Shown: positions 8,893 to 21,071, numbered from the stretch's first letter. The stretch is DNA of 64,000 bases from Methylocystis sp. KS32 (GCA_002862095.1 PHSQ01000001.1:186001-250000), one strand, 5' to 3'. Numbers and translations: made by a program. Notes: generated by a model from the letters alone, not told the origin.

Positions 8893-9586
8893 GTCCAAGG
8901 ATTTTCGTTCGGCGAGCGGACGCCCTCAGCGCGCGCTGGAGAACTTGCGCCTCACGCTCAAGCGCGGCGAAGCCGGCGCCGTGGTCGGCCCCTCGGGATG
9001 CGGAAAAACCACGCTGTTGCGCATCGTGGCGGGACTCGAGAAAGACTTCTCGGGCGAGGTGGCCTTGCCGGATCACGGTCGTCTCGGCGTCGTGTTTCAG
9101 GAGCCGCGCCTCTTGCCGTGGCGGACGGTCGCGGAGAATCTGCGCATCGCGGCGCCGCAGGCGACCAGCATGGAGGTCGAGGCTTTGCTCGATGCGCTCG
9201 GCCTCTCGGCGCACGCGGCGCATTTTCCGGGCGAATTGTCGCTGGGATTGGCGCGTCGCGTCGCTCTCGCGCGGGCTCTCGCGATCCAGCCTGATCTTCT
9301 TTTGCTGGACGAACCGCTGGTGTCGCTCGACGCCGTCCTATCTTTGGAATTGCGCGAACGAGTCGCGAGGCTGATCAACGAAACTCACGTGACGACGCTG
9401 ATCGTCACTCATGATCTGGGCGAGGCGATCGCCCTCGCCGACAGGATTTTCATTCTCTCGCCGCGTCCCGCCCGCATGGCGGCGGAGATTCGCATCGACG
9501 CCCCGCGCGGACGAATGACGACCGAGGCTGCGAAGGCGATCGAGCAAGAGGCTCGGTCGATCATCGCTTCCCTGCGCTCCCAATGA
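8849..9586 (+). CDS. ABC transporter ATP-binding protein, SsuB/TauB-like
   Basis: About 245 residues with Walker A GPSGCGKTT, a Q-loop in VVFQEPRLLPWR, Walker B LLLLDEP and the H-loop in IVTHDLGEA. The signature motif is the variant LSLGLARRVALARAL rather than LSGGQ. It powers the importer formed with the two upstream gene products. The ATG at 8849 gives the family N terminus; the longer ORF-track version runs through the permease gene out of frame. The gene ends two bases before the convergent SDR gene. Confidence 0.85.
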   Translation: MPPAGAATLLDVDIKSKDFRSASGRPQRALENLRLTLKRGEAGAVVGPSGCGKTTLLRIVAGLEKDFSGEVALPDHGRLGVVFQEPRLLPWRTVAENLRIAAPQATSMEVEALLDALGLSAHAAHFPGELSLGLARRVALARALAIQPDLLLLDEPLVSLDAVLSLELRERVARLINETHVTTLIVTHDLGEAIALADRIFILSPRPARMAAEIRIDAPRGRMTTEAAKAIEQEARSIIASLRSQ

Positions 9587-9588
9587 AC

Positions 9589-10281
9589 TCACCAGGCGAC
9601 GGTCTCGCCACGATGGTTCAGGAAACCGCCACTGTCCTCGATCGTCAACCCGTCGAGCGTCGCCAGAAGCCCGGTCGCGCTCTCGGTGACGTTCAAGGGC
9701 GCGTTGGGGCCGCCCATGTCCGTCTTGACCCAGCCGGGGTGCAAGGCGACGACGGTGACGCCCCGCGGTTTCAATTCAACCGCAAGGCACTGGGCGAGCT
9801 TGTTGAGCGCCGATTTGGTCGACGAATAGATCGCGGTCGACGGGTTGACGTTCGACATCGACCCGAGCTCGCTGGAAATCAGTGCGATGCGGGGATTGGA
9901 CGAGCCTTTCAGCCGGGCAAGAAACGCGTCGGCCACCCGGATCGGCCCGAGCGCGTTGACCGAGAACAAATCCAGCGCGGCGTCGAAATCCACGCCAAGC
10001 GCCGACTGTAGCGCCGGCCCGAAGGCGCCGGCGTTGGCGACAATGACGTCGATTGGCGCGCTGACCGCCTCGGCGGCCTTTTGCATGGCGGCGAAATCCC
10101 GCGTGTCGAAAATCAAGGTTTCGACTTCGGCGTGCTGGGGCGCGAGCAGCGCGGCGAGGGCGGCGCGCGCTTCCTCGTTCCTCACGCTTGCCGTCACCCG
10201 GTCTCCGCGCGCTTTCAATTGCCGCGCCAACTCCAGCCCAATGCCCCGGTTAGCTCCCGCTATCAGCCAATGCTCCGCCAT
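9589..10281 (-). CDS. short-chain dehydrogenase/reductase, C-factor-like
   Basis: The 230-residue protein is a classical SDR with the nucleotide-binding motif AGANRGIGLELARQL, the NAG motif VIVANAGAFG, the catalytic serine in ALISSELGSM and the YSSTK active-site tyrosine and lysine. It resembles the CsgA/C-factor subgroup of NAD(P)-dependent oxidoreductases; the substrate is unknown. The ATG at 10281 has GAGGGGATC directly upstream and removes seven residues from the ORF-track version. It is convergent with the ABC ATPase gene and divergent from the permease gene. Confidence 0.85.
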   Translation of the reverse strand: MAEHWLIAGANRGIGLELARQLKARGDRVTASVRNEEARAALAALLAPQHAEVETLIFDTRDFAAMQKAAEAVSAPIDVIVANAGAFGPALQSALGVDFDAALDLFSVNALGPIRVADAFLARLKGSSNPRIALISSELGSMSNVNPSTAIYSSTKSALNKLAQCLAVELKPRGVTVVALHPGWVKTDMGGPNAPLNVTESATGLLATLDGLTIEDSGGFLNHRGETVAW

Positions 10282-10409
10282 GATCCCCTCCGTCACAAAC
10301 ACGCTTGTCTATATAACGCTCGCCGCGAAGCAATATGCGTCTTGCGGGCGCGAGCCTCGCGGTTCATCCTGGCCTCGTGCATCCGCCCTCGGGAAGCGAT
10401 TTCGGCTCC

Positions 10410-11813
10410 ATGAAGTTCGAAGAATTTTTGCGCACGAAAAAACTTGAGGATCTCCAGGCCGAAACCGGCCAGCGGAGCGGACTGCGCCGAGTGCTCGGCC
10501 TTTGGCAATTGACCGCCCTCGGACTTGGAGGCCTGATCGGAGTCGGCATATTCGTGCTCACCGGCGTCGTCGCGGCGACGGAGGCGGGGCCGGCCGTGTC
10601 CCTCTCTTTCGCCATCGCCGGCGTCGCGAGCGCGGCGGCCGCGCTGTGCTACGCCGAGTTTTCCTCCATGATTCCGGTGGCGGGAAGCGCCTATACCTAC
10701 GCCTACGCCGTGCTTGGCGAACTCGTGGCATGGATCATCGGCTGGGATCTTCTGCTCGAATATGCGCTCGTCGTCGCCGTCGTCGCCATCGGATGGTCCG
10801 GCTATGTCGCGGCGCTGCTGCGGCAGGTTGGCGTCGAGTTGCCGCTTTGGGCGCGCGGGGCGCCGGGCGTGGGTCAGGGTTATGTCATCGACCTCGTCGC
10901 CGTGCTTGGAAGCCTCGGCGTCGCCGCTCTCCTGACGTTGCGCATAGAATGGGGCGCGCGCTTCAACACGGCGATGGTCGTTCTCAAAGTGGGCGCCGTG
11001 CTTCTCGTCATCCTCGCCGCCGCGCCGTATATCCACCCGGAAAATTGGCGGCCGTTCATGCCCTTCGGCTTTGGCGGAGTCGTCGAGGGCGCGGCGGTCG
11101 TCTTTTTTGCCGTCTTCGGCTACGACACGCTGACGACGGCGGCGGAGGAGTCCCGCGATCCGCAGCGCGATGTGCCGCGCGCGGTGCTGTTGTCGCTCGG
11201 CGTCTCACTGGCGCTTTATGTGGCGATGTCTTTCGCTCTGACGGGGATCGTCCGCTACGACACGCTGAACAACGCGGCTCCGGTCGCGAACGCCTTCGCG
11301 AGTTTGGGCATGGCCTGGGTCACGTTGATCGTATCGGCGGCGGCGGTGGTGGGGCTTCTCAGTGTGATGCTGGCCTTCCTTCTCGCCTGCGCGCGCATCT
11401 GGTTCGCAATGAGCCGCGACGGCCTGTTGCCGGCCTGGTTCGCCAAGCCCCATCCGGCCTTTGCGACGCCCTATCGCCCCACGCTTATCGCCGGCGCTCT
11501 TTGCGCGCTGGTCGCGGGCTTTTTTCCAATTCGCGAGGTGGCGGAACTCGTCAACATCGGCACGCTTTCCGCCTTCGTCGTCATCTGTTTGGCCGTGATC
11601 GCCCTGCGGCGCAGGCGTCCCGACGCCGAGCGCCGGTTTCGTACGCCCTTCGTTCCTTTCACGCCGCTGGTCGGGGTGGGTTTCTCTCTGTGGTTGCTGA
11701 GCAAACTGCCGACGGCGGCCTGGGAGCGCTTCGTCGTCTGGTTGCTTCTGGGGCTCGCCCTTTACGCCTTTTATGGCCGCGCTCGCAGTCGTCTCGGTCG
11801 CGAGCGCCAGTAA
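10410..11813 (+). CDS. APC-family amino-acid permease (cationic amino acid transporter-like)
   Basis: About 467 residues with around twelve hydrophobic segments and the APC hallmark GLGGLIGVGIFVLTG in the first helix. Conserved FFAVFGYDTLTTAAEESRDPQRDVPRA in the middle is typical of YfnA/CAT-like amino-acid/polyamine/organocation transporters. It probably imports an amino acid by proton symport. The start at 10410 gives the family N terminus MKFEEFLRTKKLEDL; GGGAAG lies about 13 bases upstream. It is the last intact core gene before the IS-rich block. Confidence 0.85.
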   Translation: MKFEEFLRTKKLEDLQAETGQRSGLRRVLGLWQLTALGLGGLIGVGIFVLTGVVAATEAGPAVSLSFAIAGVASAAAALCYAEFSSMIPVAGSAYTYAYAVLGELVAWIIGWDLLLEYALVVAVVAIGWSGYVAALLRQVGVELPLWARGAPGVGQGYVIDLVAVLGSLGVAALLTLRIEWGARFNTAMVVLKVGAVLLVILAAAPYIHPENWRPFMPFGFGGVVEGAAVVFFAVFGYDTLTTAAEESRDPQRDVPRAVLLSLGVSLALYVAMSFALTGIVRYDTLNNAAPVANAFASLGMAWVTLIVSAAAVVGLLSVMLAFLLACARIWFAMSRDGLLPAWFAKPHPAFATPYRPTLIAGALCALVAGFFPIREVAELVNIGTLSAFVVICLAVIALRRRRPDAERRFRTPFVPFTPLVGVGFSLWLLSKLPTAAWERFVVWLLLGLALYAFYGRARSRLGRERQ

Positions 11814-12137
11814 AGCCGCCGCCGCCAATCATTCCAACCATCGCGGTTGGCGTGTGCGTGCAGGCCTCGCATGTTGGATTTGCAGCTTTTGGTCGCCTCG
11901 GCATGGGGTGGGGCGTCGCGCGCGGGAGGCGGCCCTCGAGGAAGGCCTGGAAGGCCCGTGATAGGTTTCCGGCCGATTACTGGTCGGTCATTGGTCGAAG
12001 TGACCCCCTTTTCTGGTTCCTGCCAAAACGAGAGCAGGAGGCGCAGTGAGTAAGGGATTCTGCGAACAGCCCCGGTTCCGAGCCCCCGATTCGACTATGT
12101 CCAGACAATCAAGGTTCAGATATTTTTTATGAATATG
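11814..12137. other. intergenic region at the left edge of the IS-rich block
   Basis: No supported gene; the ORFs reported here are frame shadows or very short. GC content starts to fall toward the right, where the accessory region begins. Confidence 0.5.
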
Positions 12138-12828
12138 TCACAGGCCGGCCAGCTTGCTGAACAGTCGCTGCGCTATCTCTGCGACCGGATATTTAAACAA
12201 AAACAACGGCGCCATCGGCGCAAACGCGGCGACTAGAGCAGAGATGACCAGGCGCTTGCTCACCGGGACCGTGCGCATGTTTCGCACGATCCCGACGCTC
12301 GTTGATAAATCCGAGAGAGACTGCAAGTCTGGGGTGCCCAACAAGGGCTCCTCCGAGACCGCGGCAGGGTTAAACCATTTGTTTTCGAAATCCGTCACGT
12401 AACGCGCTGCGAACACCATGTAGTCGCGCAAGCCCTTTTCTCGGCATGCACGGAGTTTGGAAATGAAGATGCACGGGGGAAGAAGGACAATCATCAATTC
12501 GATGATGATCGTAAGCACAAGCGCGGGATAGATCACCTCAAATACCGATTTACCAGTAGAAATCTCTTCAGCAAATGAAGCTGAAACCAAGAGTGAAATG
12601 GCTACCATCAACGTGGTGAAATATGTTTGCACCACTTCAAGATATCCGAGCCCTGCGGCTCCATCGGGATGGGTTGGCGCGAGATGCAAATCTAATTTTG
12701 TGACGCGCCAAAGGAAAAAGCACCAGAGGCCAATTCGCCAAATCCAGCGGAACATCAGGAAACGAAAAAGCGGCAGACAAACGATCCAGTACCACAGACC
12801 GGCCCAAGGCATATTGCTTATTGCCTGA

Positions 12829-13763
12829 GAGTCTGTCCGCGAACATCATGTTGGATTGCATAGCTTTCTGAGCATGAGGCGGATTGAGGCGATGCGCAGA
12901 AATGCGAGCGCCTTTCGGTTGAGGCATTCCCAATCCTTAGCCAATCTTCGACACCGACCGAGCCAGGAAAAAGTTCGTTCGACGACCCACCGCCTTGGCA
13001 AGACCTCGAAGCCTTTCGCTGTGTCAGAACGCTTGACGATTTCCGTCACGAGGCTTGGCAAAGCTTTCTTCTGCGCCTCGCAAAAGATTGGTCCCTGATA
13101 TCCGCCATCGGCGAACAGCTTTTGCAGAAACGGAAATCTCCCAAACATTGTGCGCAGAACAAGAACGCCGCCGTCTCGATCCTGAATGTCGGCCGGATGA
13201 ACGATCGCATGAAGCAGCAGGCCTATCGTGTCGACGAGAATATGCCGCTTCTTGCCGTTGATCTTCTTGCCCGCATCATAGCCGTGCGGATCAATGCAGC
13301 GCCCCCTTTTTCCGCCGCTTTCACGCTCTGGCTGTCGATGACGGCGGCGGTCGGGCTGGCGTCACGCCCGGCGGCCTCGCGACACTTCACGTAAAGCGCG
13401 TGGTGGAGACGATCGAGCGTGCCGTCATAGGTCCAAAGGTCGAAATAGCCGTAAACTGTGCTCTTGGGCGGCAAATCCTTCGGGATCGCGCGCCACTGAC
13501 AGCCCGTCGAGAGAACATACATGAGTCCGTTCACGACCTGCCGCATGTCCACCCTGCGCTTGCCGCCGCCGCGCTTTGCCGGCGGGATCAAGGGGGCGAT
13601 CAATGCCCACTCCGCGTCCGTGACGTCGCTGGGATAACGCAGACCGCTACGGTCGTAGCGCGCGCGATTTTCGTTCGTCCACATCGGCGACCCCTTCGAG
13701 AATCAGGCCGCCACATCGAATCATAAAAGACTCATTCGACTCAACTTCTGCTCGGACAGACAC
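12829..13763 (-). mobile_element. IS5-family insertion sequence, copy A (935 bp)
   Basis: The element is bounded by imperfect terminal inverted repeats GAGTCTGTCCGCGAAC and GTGTCTGTCCGAGCAG. A 3-bp TGA direct repeat flanks it (12826-12828 and 13764-13766), the TNA target duplication of several IS5 subgroups. It has the same length and the same translated ORFs as copy B at 21756, pointing to recent transposition. Confidence 0.92.
12846..13684 (-). CDS. IS5-family transposase, two frames (copy A)
   Basis: orfA (153 residues, MWTNENRARYDRSGLRYPSDVTD...) carries the first catalytic Asp in VIDSQSVK. The second frame carries FADGGYQG (second Asp) and RRWVVERTFSWLGR (Glu). The frames meet after an AAAAAGGGGG run (plus-strand 13302-13311), where a -1 shift would give GYDAGKKINGKKRHILVDTIG, conserved in complete IS5 transposases. 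The enzyme is therefore probably made by programmed frameshifting. Confidence 0.85.
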
Positions 13764-14284
13764 TGAGTGGCCGGGTCGAAGGCCGATGTCTTTCCTGACA
13801 AGTGCAATTGGGGCGCGAGAAACGACAACAATACTGCAGCGAAGAGACACAATGCTTCCGGTAAGCAGGCGTCTTTCCATCGGATCATGCGAGCAATTTC
13901 TTTTCCCAACTCAGGCAGTGCGTTGCTGGGCACGACACCGGAGCGCACGATCGTGGCTACGAAGGTATTAAACCGAGGGTCCAGCGACGTTTCACACAAG
14001 AAGAATAGGGGGATAACCACCAGTAAGCGTATATCCCCGGCGATCGCCGAGAGCGAAAACAACCTGCCGACAACGCCCCCCATGAACGCAAGCGCCAGCA
14101 AAATCGACCATGAGAACAATCCCAGCGCCAACCCCAGTGGAACTGTGTTTTTTCCTTCGCGTACTAGGCCAAGACGCAGCCCAAGCCGGTGAAGCGGGCC
14201 ACCAAGTAGTGAGAAGCCAAAAGCATGGAATTCCTCCATAGTCGTCAAAACCTCGCTCTCGACGACGTTTTCACTGTTTATCAT

Positions 14285-14985
14285 TAAAAGCCAACACTTT
14301 TCTCTTCGTCGTGAGGGGATAAGGAGCAGATTCTGCGTGGGACAGCGGATTACTGTCAACGCCCATAGCGGAACTCTCTTTGCAGGAACAAACGCGAGCA
14401 GTGGATCTCCTGGGTCGCAGCAACAAGGTCGCGCTCCTGACGCGTCCATTTTCGTCCTGGCCCCGACCGGGAGCGGCGGCAGATGCCGCGGGCGCCTGAT
14501 TTCTCAGGCCGACGTTCCACTAAATCCTGCGTGATTCTGCGGCCCGCAGCAGTTCGCGCCGTTATGCCCACTTTTGGTTTTAAAGAAACCGAGGGCGCGG
14601 GAACCAACTCAAACTGGACGTCTGCGCAGCTTTTTCAATGCGTTGAAAACATGCGGTATCCTTCGAGCGAACCAATTTCGGCGAGGTTCGCGCGGAATGA
14701 GACCGAAGGGCTTTAGAGACCGGATTTTGCCCCGCGCGGCAGTCTCAGAAGTTCAGTCGGGAACCGCAAACCCTTCGGAAATGGCGACGTTTTCTGGCGC
14801 TGGTCAGCCGGCCTTGAGAGTTTGCTATGGCTTAGCTGGCGGGCCGCGACCGATAGCGATGATCGCTACGTTTTCGCTGTAACCCTATGACAGTGGCGGC
14901 GAGACTGGTGAAACCGGGTGCGGCTGGGATATTGTCGGTGCAAGGCCGGCAATTTCCATAAACGCGCAACGGCGCCCCTCGTTAC
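14285..14985. other. no gene seen
   Basis: This stretch upstream of the interrupted membrane gene has only short, unconvincing ORFs on both strands. It presumably contains the promoter of that gene; nothing else was recognised. Confidence 0.5.
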
Positions 14986-15103
14986 CTAGAGCAAAATCCG
15001 AAAACGTTGATAGACTTTTTCGATTAGATTTTGCTCCAGCTTTTTGAATCTGGAGCGATTTCTTATCGACCAGACGATTCCGTCTGGTCGGAAAGCGCTC
15101 TAG
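14986..15103 (+). repeat. 118-bp dispersed hairpin repeat, copy 2
   Basis: CTAGAGC at the left and GCTCTAG at the right form the terminal inverted repeat. Internal pairs are GAGCAAAATC/GATTTTGCTC, CTCCAG/CTGGAG and GACCAGACG/CGTCTGGTC. It sits about 80 bp upstream of the interrupted restriction gene. Confidence 0.9.
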
Positions 15104-15447
15104 CTCCGGCATGGCAGGGGTATTGTGGAAATGTGCTAAGCTTGCCCGGACGGAGAGCGATTTCAGGAAGGCGGACGGGTCGAAGATGGCCGAAGCGAAG
15201 AGCAATAGATTTACCAAATACTTCCCTCTTCTGCTGGATGCCCTTCGCTCTACGGACCCTAATCCGATGCGGCCAGCCGAAGCAATGGCCTGGATCAGAG
15301 CAAAGGAAGAGGTTCGGGCGGAAGACCTGACGAGATTTGTTGAAAACGGGACACAATCGATCTTCGAAAACGATGTCCATTGGGCTCGCTTTTACCTCGT
15401 AAAGGGCGGTCTTCTCAGTAACGCAAAACGCGGACTGTGGAGCCTTA

Positions 15448-16380
15448 GAGCCTGACCTGAAATTGGTTGACCGGCCTCGCGGCCCTTGATTCCCTTGGTT
15501 TGCAACAACTTTGGGAGATTCGCGATGCCTTGGAACGAGGCCGATCGGGCGAAGTATGAAGTCATTCGGGCGCGCTATTCAAGCGATATGTCGGAGGCCG
15601 AGTTGGCGCTGATCGCGCCGCTGCTGCCGCCTCCCAAACGGCGCGGACGCAAGCCGACAGATTCCCAGATCATTCTCAACGCCTTGTTTTATTTGATCCG
15701 TTGCGGATGCCCCTGGCGGTATTTGCCAAAGGATTTTCCGCCGTTCACGACCGTGCAAAACCGCTTCTACGCATGGCGCGACAGCGGCTTGTGGGCGCAA
15801 ATCATCAGCGTTCTGGTAATGGACGCCCGCGAGGCGGAAGGCCGTCAAGCCGCGCCGACGGCGGTTGTCGTCGACAGCCAGTCGGTCAAGACGACGGAAG
15901 CCGGCGGCCCTCGTGGTTTCGATGCGGGCAAGAAGGTCAAGGGCCGCAAGCGCCATCTCGCCGTCGACACGATTGGTCTGCCTATCGAATGCCAGATCAC
16001 GACCGCCGACGTGCAGGATCGCGACGCTCTCGCGCCGTTGCTGAAAGCCGTGCATCGCAAGAGCCCGTGGGTGAAAATGTCTTTCGTCGACGGGGGTTAT
16101 CAAGGTGATGAAGCCCAGCGCGCTGCCTTCGAGGCGAGCCGTATTTCCATCACCGTCGTCAAGCGAACCGACAAAGAGGTGAAAGGATTTGTCGTGCTGC
16201 CGAAACGCTGGGTCGTCGAGCGAACGCTCGGCTGGATCAATCGCGCTCGCCGTCTGTCAAAAGACTTCGAGGCGACCATCGAATCCGCTCTCGCCTGGCT
16301 GCAACTGGCCCTGGCTTTCCTGCTCATGCGCCGGCTGGCGAGGGCGAATGCCGGTCAGATTTGAAATTCGAGTCGGGTTC
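15448..16380 (+). mobile_element. IS5-family insertion sequence, copy C (933 bp)
   Basis: The ends are GAGCCTGACC and GGTCAGATTTGAAATTCGAGTCGGGTTC, forming an imperfect inverted repeat. A TTA direct repeat flanks the element (15445-15447 and 16381-16383). Length and encoded protein equal those of copy D at 30491. It is a different element from copies A and B. Confidence 0.92.
15525..16364 (+). CDS. IS5-family transposase (copy C)
   Basis: A single intact frame of 279 residues from MPWNEADRAKYEVI, with GGGAG upstream of the ATG. The DDE residues lie in VVVDSQSVKTTEAGG, FVDGGYQGDE and KRWVVERTLGWINRARRLSKDFE. Unlike copies A and B, no frameshift is needed. The protein is identical to that of copy D. 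Confidence 0.92.
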   Translation: MPWNEADRAKYEVIRARYSSDMSEAELALIAPLLPPPKRRGRKPTDSQIILNALFYLIRCGCPWRYLPKDFPPFTTVQNRFYAWRDSGLWAQIISVLVMDAREAEGRQAAPTAVVVDSQSVKTTEAGGPRGFDAGKKVKGRKRHLAVDTIGLPIECQITTADVQDRDALAPLLKAVHRKSPWVKMSFVDGGYQGDEAQRAAFEASRISITVVKRTDKEVKGFVVLPKRWVVERTLGWINRARRLSKDFEATIESALAWLQLALAFLLMRRLARANAGQI

Positions 16381-17170
16381 TTACCCCCGAGGGACGTGAA
16401 ACAAGACTCTCGCCGGAAGAGACGTGGGGCCTCTATGTCCGCATCCGCGATGCTAACCGGCCTGGAGCCGTCCAGGCCAACGAAGATGCGCCGGCCCCGG
16501 GCGCTGCTGAAGAGAGCGATGAGGCAGGAAAGTCGTATTGGTTCGTTGGCTCTGTTTGGGACGGAACCGAAGACCAGCTTCCCCGCTTTCTCGAGCAAGG
16601 GGTCTGGGAAAATGGATACCAAGATCAGTTTTTGGATCTTGTTCGGCGGATACGACCAGGCGATCAGATCGCGGTAAAGGCAAGCTTTGTAAAAAAGCGA
16701 GTTCCGTTCGACGTCGGCGGTAAGTCCGTCTCGGTAATGAGGATAAAGGCTACAGGCACCGTCCTGGATAACGCGAGCGACGGACGGACGGTGAAAGTTG
16801 CTTGGGACCCGCCAACAGAGCCCCGCGACTGGTATTTCTATACATACCGAACCACTATCGTCGAAGCTGACCCAGAGGCGGAGGACGGTCGCCGATTGAT
16901 CGATTTTACCTTCCGAGGCGTAACCCAGGATTATGCGTGGTTTCTCGCCCAGCCGTACTGGTTGGAAAAATATGGCGCCAAATCGGAGACCATCGCGGCT
17001 GATATCTCCGAAAGCTCTTTAGTTGCTGAAGACGAAGAGATTGCCGAAGAAGAATCACCTTATTCGATAGAAAATATCGTTGCCGAGGGATGTTTTCTGA
17101 CCAGCGCAGAGCTCTCGGAAATTCTCGATCGCTGGCGCTCGAAGACGAACCTTATTCTCCAAGGTCCATA

Positions 17171-18567
17171 TGTGGAACGGCCCGCCAGGCAAGTGCTTTT
17201 TTCAGACATTTCATCCTGCGGGAACGGTGCGGTCATATGTCCGGCCTTTCAGCGCGGTCATGGACCGCTGGCCTTGATGAAATTCGCGATGCGAGGGGCT
17301 AATCAATCTGACGCGCTGTAAGCGCATTGTCGCGCCGGCCACTCTCGCCTCGGGATTTCGTCCCGTGGAGTCATCGTCTAATTATGCACCTCACCTCTGT
17401 CCGGCGTCTACGCCGGTCAGTCTGTCCTGGTCGTCTTTCGACTCAAGCGCTCGCCGCTCCGTTCGCCGCATCAGTATTCCGATATGTTCCGCCCTTGGTG
17501 AGCAGCGCCCAGATGATCCGCGCCATTTTGTTTGCGAGCGCGATCGCGACGACCTTGAAGGGCCTCCGCGCCAAAAGCCCGATTAGCCATTGCGGCGCTT
17601 TGTCGTTACCCTTCACGCGTCGCAAGATTGACGTTGCGCCACAAACGAGAAGCGAGCGGAGCGTCGGATTGCCCATTTTCGATATCCCGCCGAGCCGCTC
17701 CTTGCCGCCGCTCGAATGGGGCTTTGGCGTCAGTCCAAGCCAGGCGGCGAAGTGTCGGCCGGATTTGAACCCGTCGGGATCCGGAACCAGCGCTTTGACG
17801 GAAGCCGCCGTGATCGCTCCGACGCCCGGGATTGTGGTCAGCCGCCGCATGTCCTCGTCGCGCTTCGCCTCGGCGACGATCCCTCGTTCGAGCTTGTCGA
17901 TCTGCCGCGTCAACGCCTCGATCTGATCGGCGATTTCGGCCAATGCCAAACGGGCGGCTTTTGGCAGGCGGACGTCCTCTTCGTCCCGCAAAATCTCGAT
18001 CAGCGCGGCCACCTTCGACGTGCCAGTGGCCGCGATAACGCCCAGCTCCGACAGGTGAGCGCGAAGCGCGTTGATCGCCTGAGTTTGCTGGCGGACCAGA
18101 AGAGCGCGCGTCTTCAGCACCATAGCCGCCGCCTGCTGTTCGGCGGATTTGATCGGAACGAAGCGCATGGTCTTGCGCGTCACGGCTTCGCTGATCGCCT
18201 CGGCGTCGGCGGCGTCCGTCTTGCCCCGTTTCACGAACGGCTTCACATAAATCGGCGGGATCAAGCGCACGTCGTGACCAAGCGCCGCGATCTCGCGCGC
18301 CCAGTAATGCGAACCGCCGCAGGCCTCCAGCCCGACCAGACACGGAGGCAGCTTTTCGAAAAAGCGCAGCACTTCGGCTCGACGCAGTTTCCGGTTGAAA
18401 ATCGGCGAGCCCTCGGCGTCGGCGCCATGGACCTGAAAAACGTTCTTGGCCAAATCCAGGCCGATAGTGCTAATCTGCTTCACGGAACGGCTCCCTACCT
18501 TGTGGCGTTGCCAGCAACGACCACGTTTTAGCACTTCAGATGCTGTCGGTAGCGGGGCCGTTCCACA
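17171..18567 (-). mobile_element. IS110/IS1111-like insertion sequence
   Basis: A perfect 12-bp inverted repeat, TGTGGAACGGCC (17171-17182) and GGCCGTTCCACA (18556-18567), brackets the transposase gene and fits the subterminal repeats of the IS1111 group. The left repeat begins just after the interrupted McrB-like P-loop codons. No target duplication is visible, as expected for this group. Exact tips are uncertain by a few bases. Confidence 0.7.
17443..18483 (-). CDS. IS110-family transposase
   Basis: About 346 residues. It has the N-terminal DEDD RuvC-like start TIGLDLAKNVFQVHG, VGLEACGGSHYWARE and KTDAADAEAISEA, then the C-terminal transposase domain with the catalytic-serine region TTIPGVGAITAASVKALVPDPDGFKSGRHFAAWLGLTP. 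The GTG at 18483 has GGGAG six bases upstream and is preferred over the ORF-track start. It looks intact. Confidence 0.9.
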   Translation of the reverse strand: MKQISTIGLDLAKNVFQVHGADAEGSPIFNRKLRRAEVLRFFEKLPPCLVGLEACGGSHYWAREIAALGHDVRLIPPIYVKPFVKRGKTDAADAEAISEAVTRKTMRFVPIKSAEQQAAAMVLKTRALLVRQQTQAINALRAHLSELGVIAATGTSKVAALIEILRDEEDVRLPKAARLALAEIADQIEALTRQIDKLERGIVAEAKRDEDMRRLTTIPGVGAITAASVKALVPDPDGFKSGRHFAAWLGLTPKPHSSGGKERLGGISKMGNPTLRSLLVCGATSILRRVKGNDKAPQWLIGLLARRPFKVVAIALANKMARIIWALLTKGGTYRNTDAANGAASA

Positions 18568-18679
18568 CCATCAATCTGGATGAGATTCTTCGGTCGCGGT
18601 GACGAGATGATTGTCGCGGAGCGACAACAAGGCAAGCGGATTTTTAGTGACGTTCGTTTTGATTGACGCGGAGCGACAA

Positions 18680-21027
<2,348 letters not shown>

Positions 21028-21071
21028 TCACCCGGCCCCGCGACCGGCAGACAGGCCGTTTTTTCAGCGCG

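Larger units (their letters stand above)
12138..14284 (-). pseudogene. polytopic membrane protein gene interrupted by IS5-family copy A
   Basis: Two minus-strand frames, one ending ...SAFDPATQ and one beginning MPWAGLWYWIVCLPLF, flank IS copy A. Removing the IS and one TGA target copy joins them in frame as DPATQAISNMPWAGLW, a 402-residue protein with about six to eight hydrophobic segments. The likely start is ATG 14284 (MINSENVVESEV). Conserved-looking features include EFHAFGFSLLGGPLHRLGLRLGL near the start and ARYVTDFENKWFNP in the C-terminal half. I do not recognise the family. Its function is unknown and it is inactivated here. Confidence 0.8.
15186..17170 (+). pseudogene. Mrr_N/McrB-type restriction ATPase gene, split by IS copy C and truncated by IS110
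   Basis: The left part encodes an Mrr N-terminal winged-helix-like domain (TKYFPLLLDALRS...ENDVHWARFYLVKGGLLSNAKRGLWSL). Removing IS copy C and one TTA joins it in frame as LWSLTPEGRETRLSPEETWGLYVRI. Next comes a domain typical of McrB-like proteins (SYWFVGSVWDGTEDQLPRFLEQGVWENGY...WYFYTYRTTIV...DFTFRGVTQDY). The start of a P-loop ATPase domain, LTSAELSEILDRWRSKTNLILQGP, then stops exactly where Walker A should follow. The likely parent is a modification-dependent (type IV) restriction ATPase. No mcrC partner is visible. ATG 15186 is the preferred start. Confidence 0.8.

Noticed and set aside
10502-12049. 515-residue ORF overlapping the amino-acid permease
   Set aside because: Arg/Gly/Ala-rich out-of-frame translation of the permease gene; the real frame has the APC motifs.
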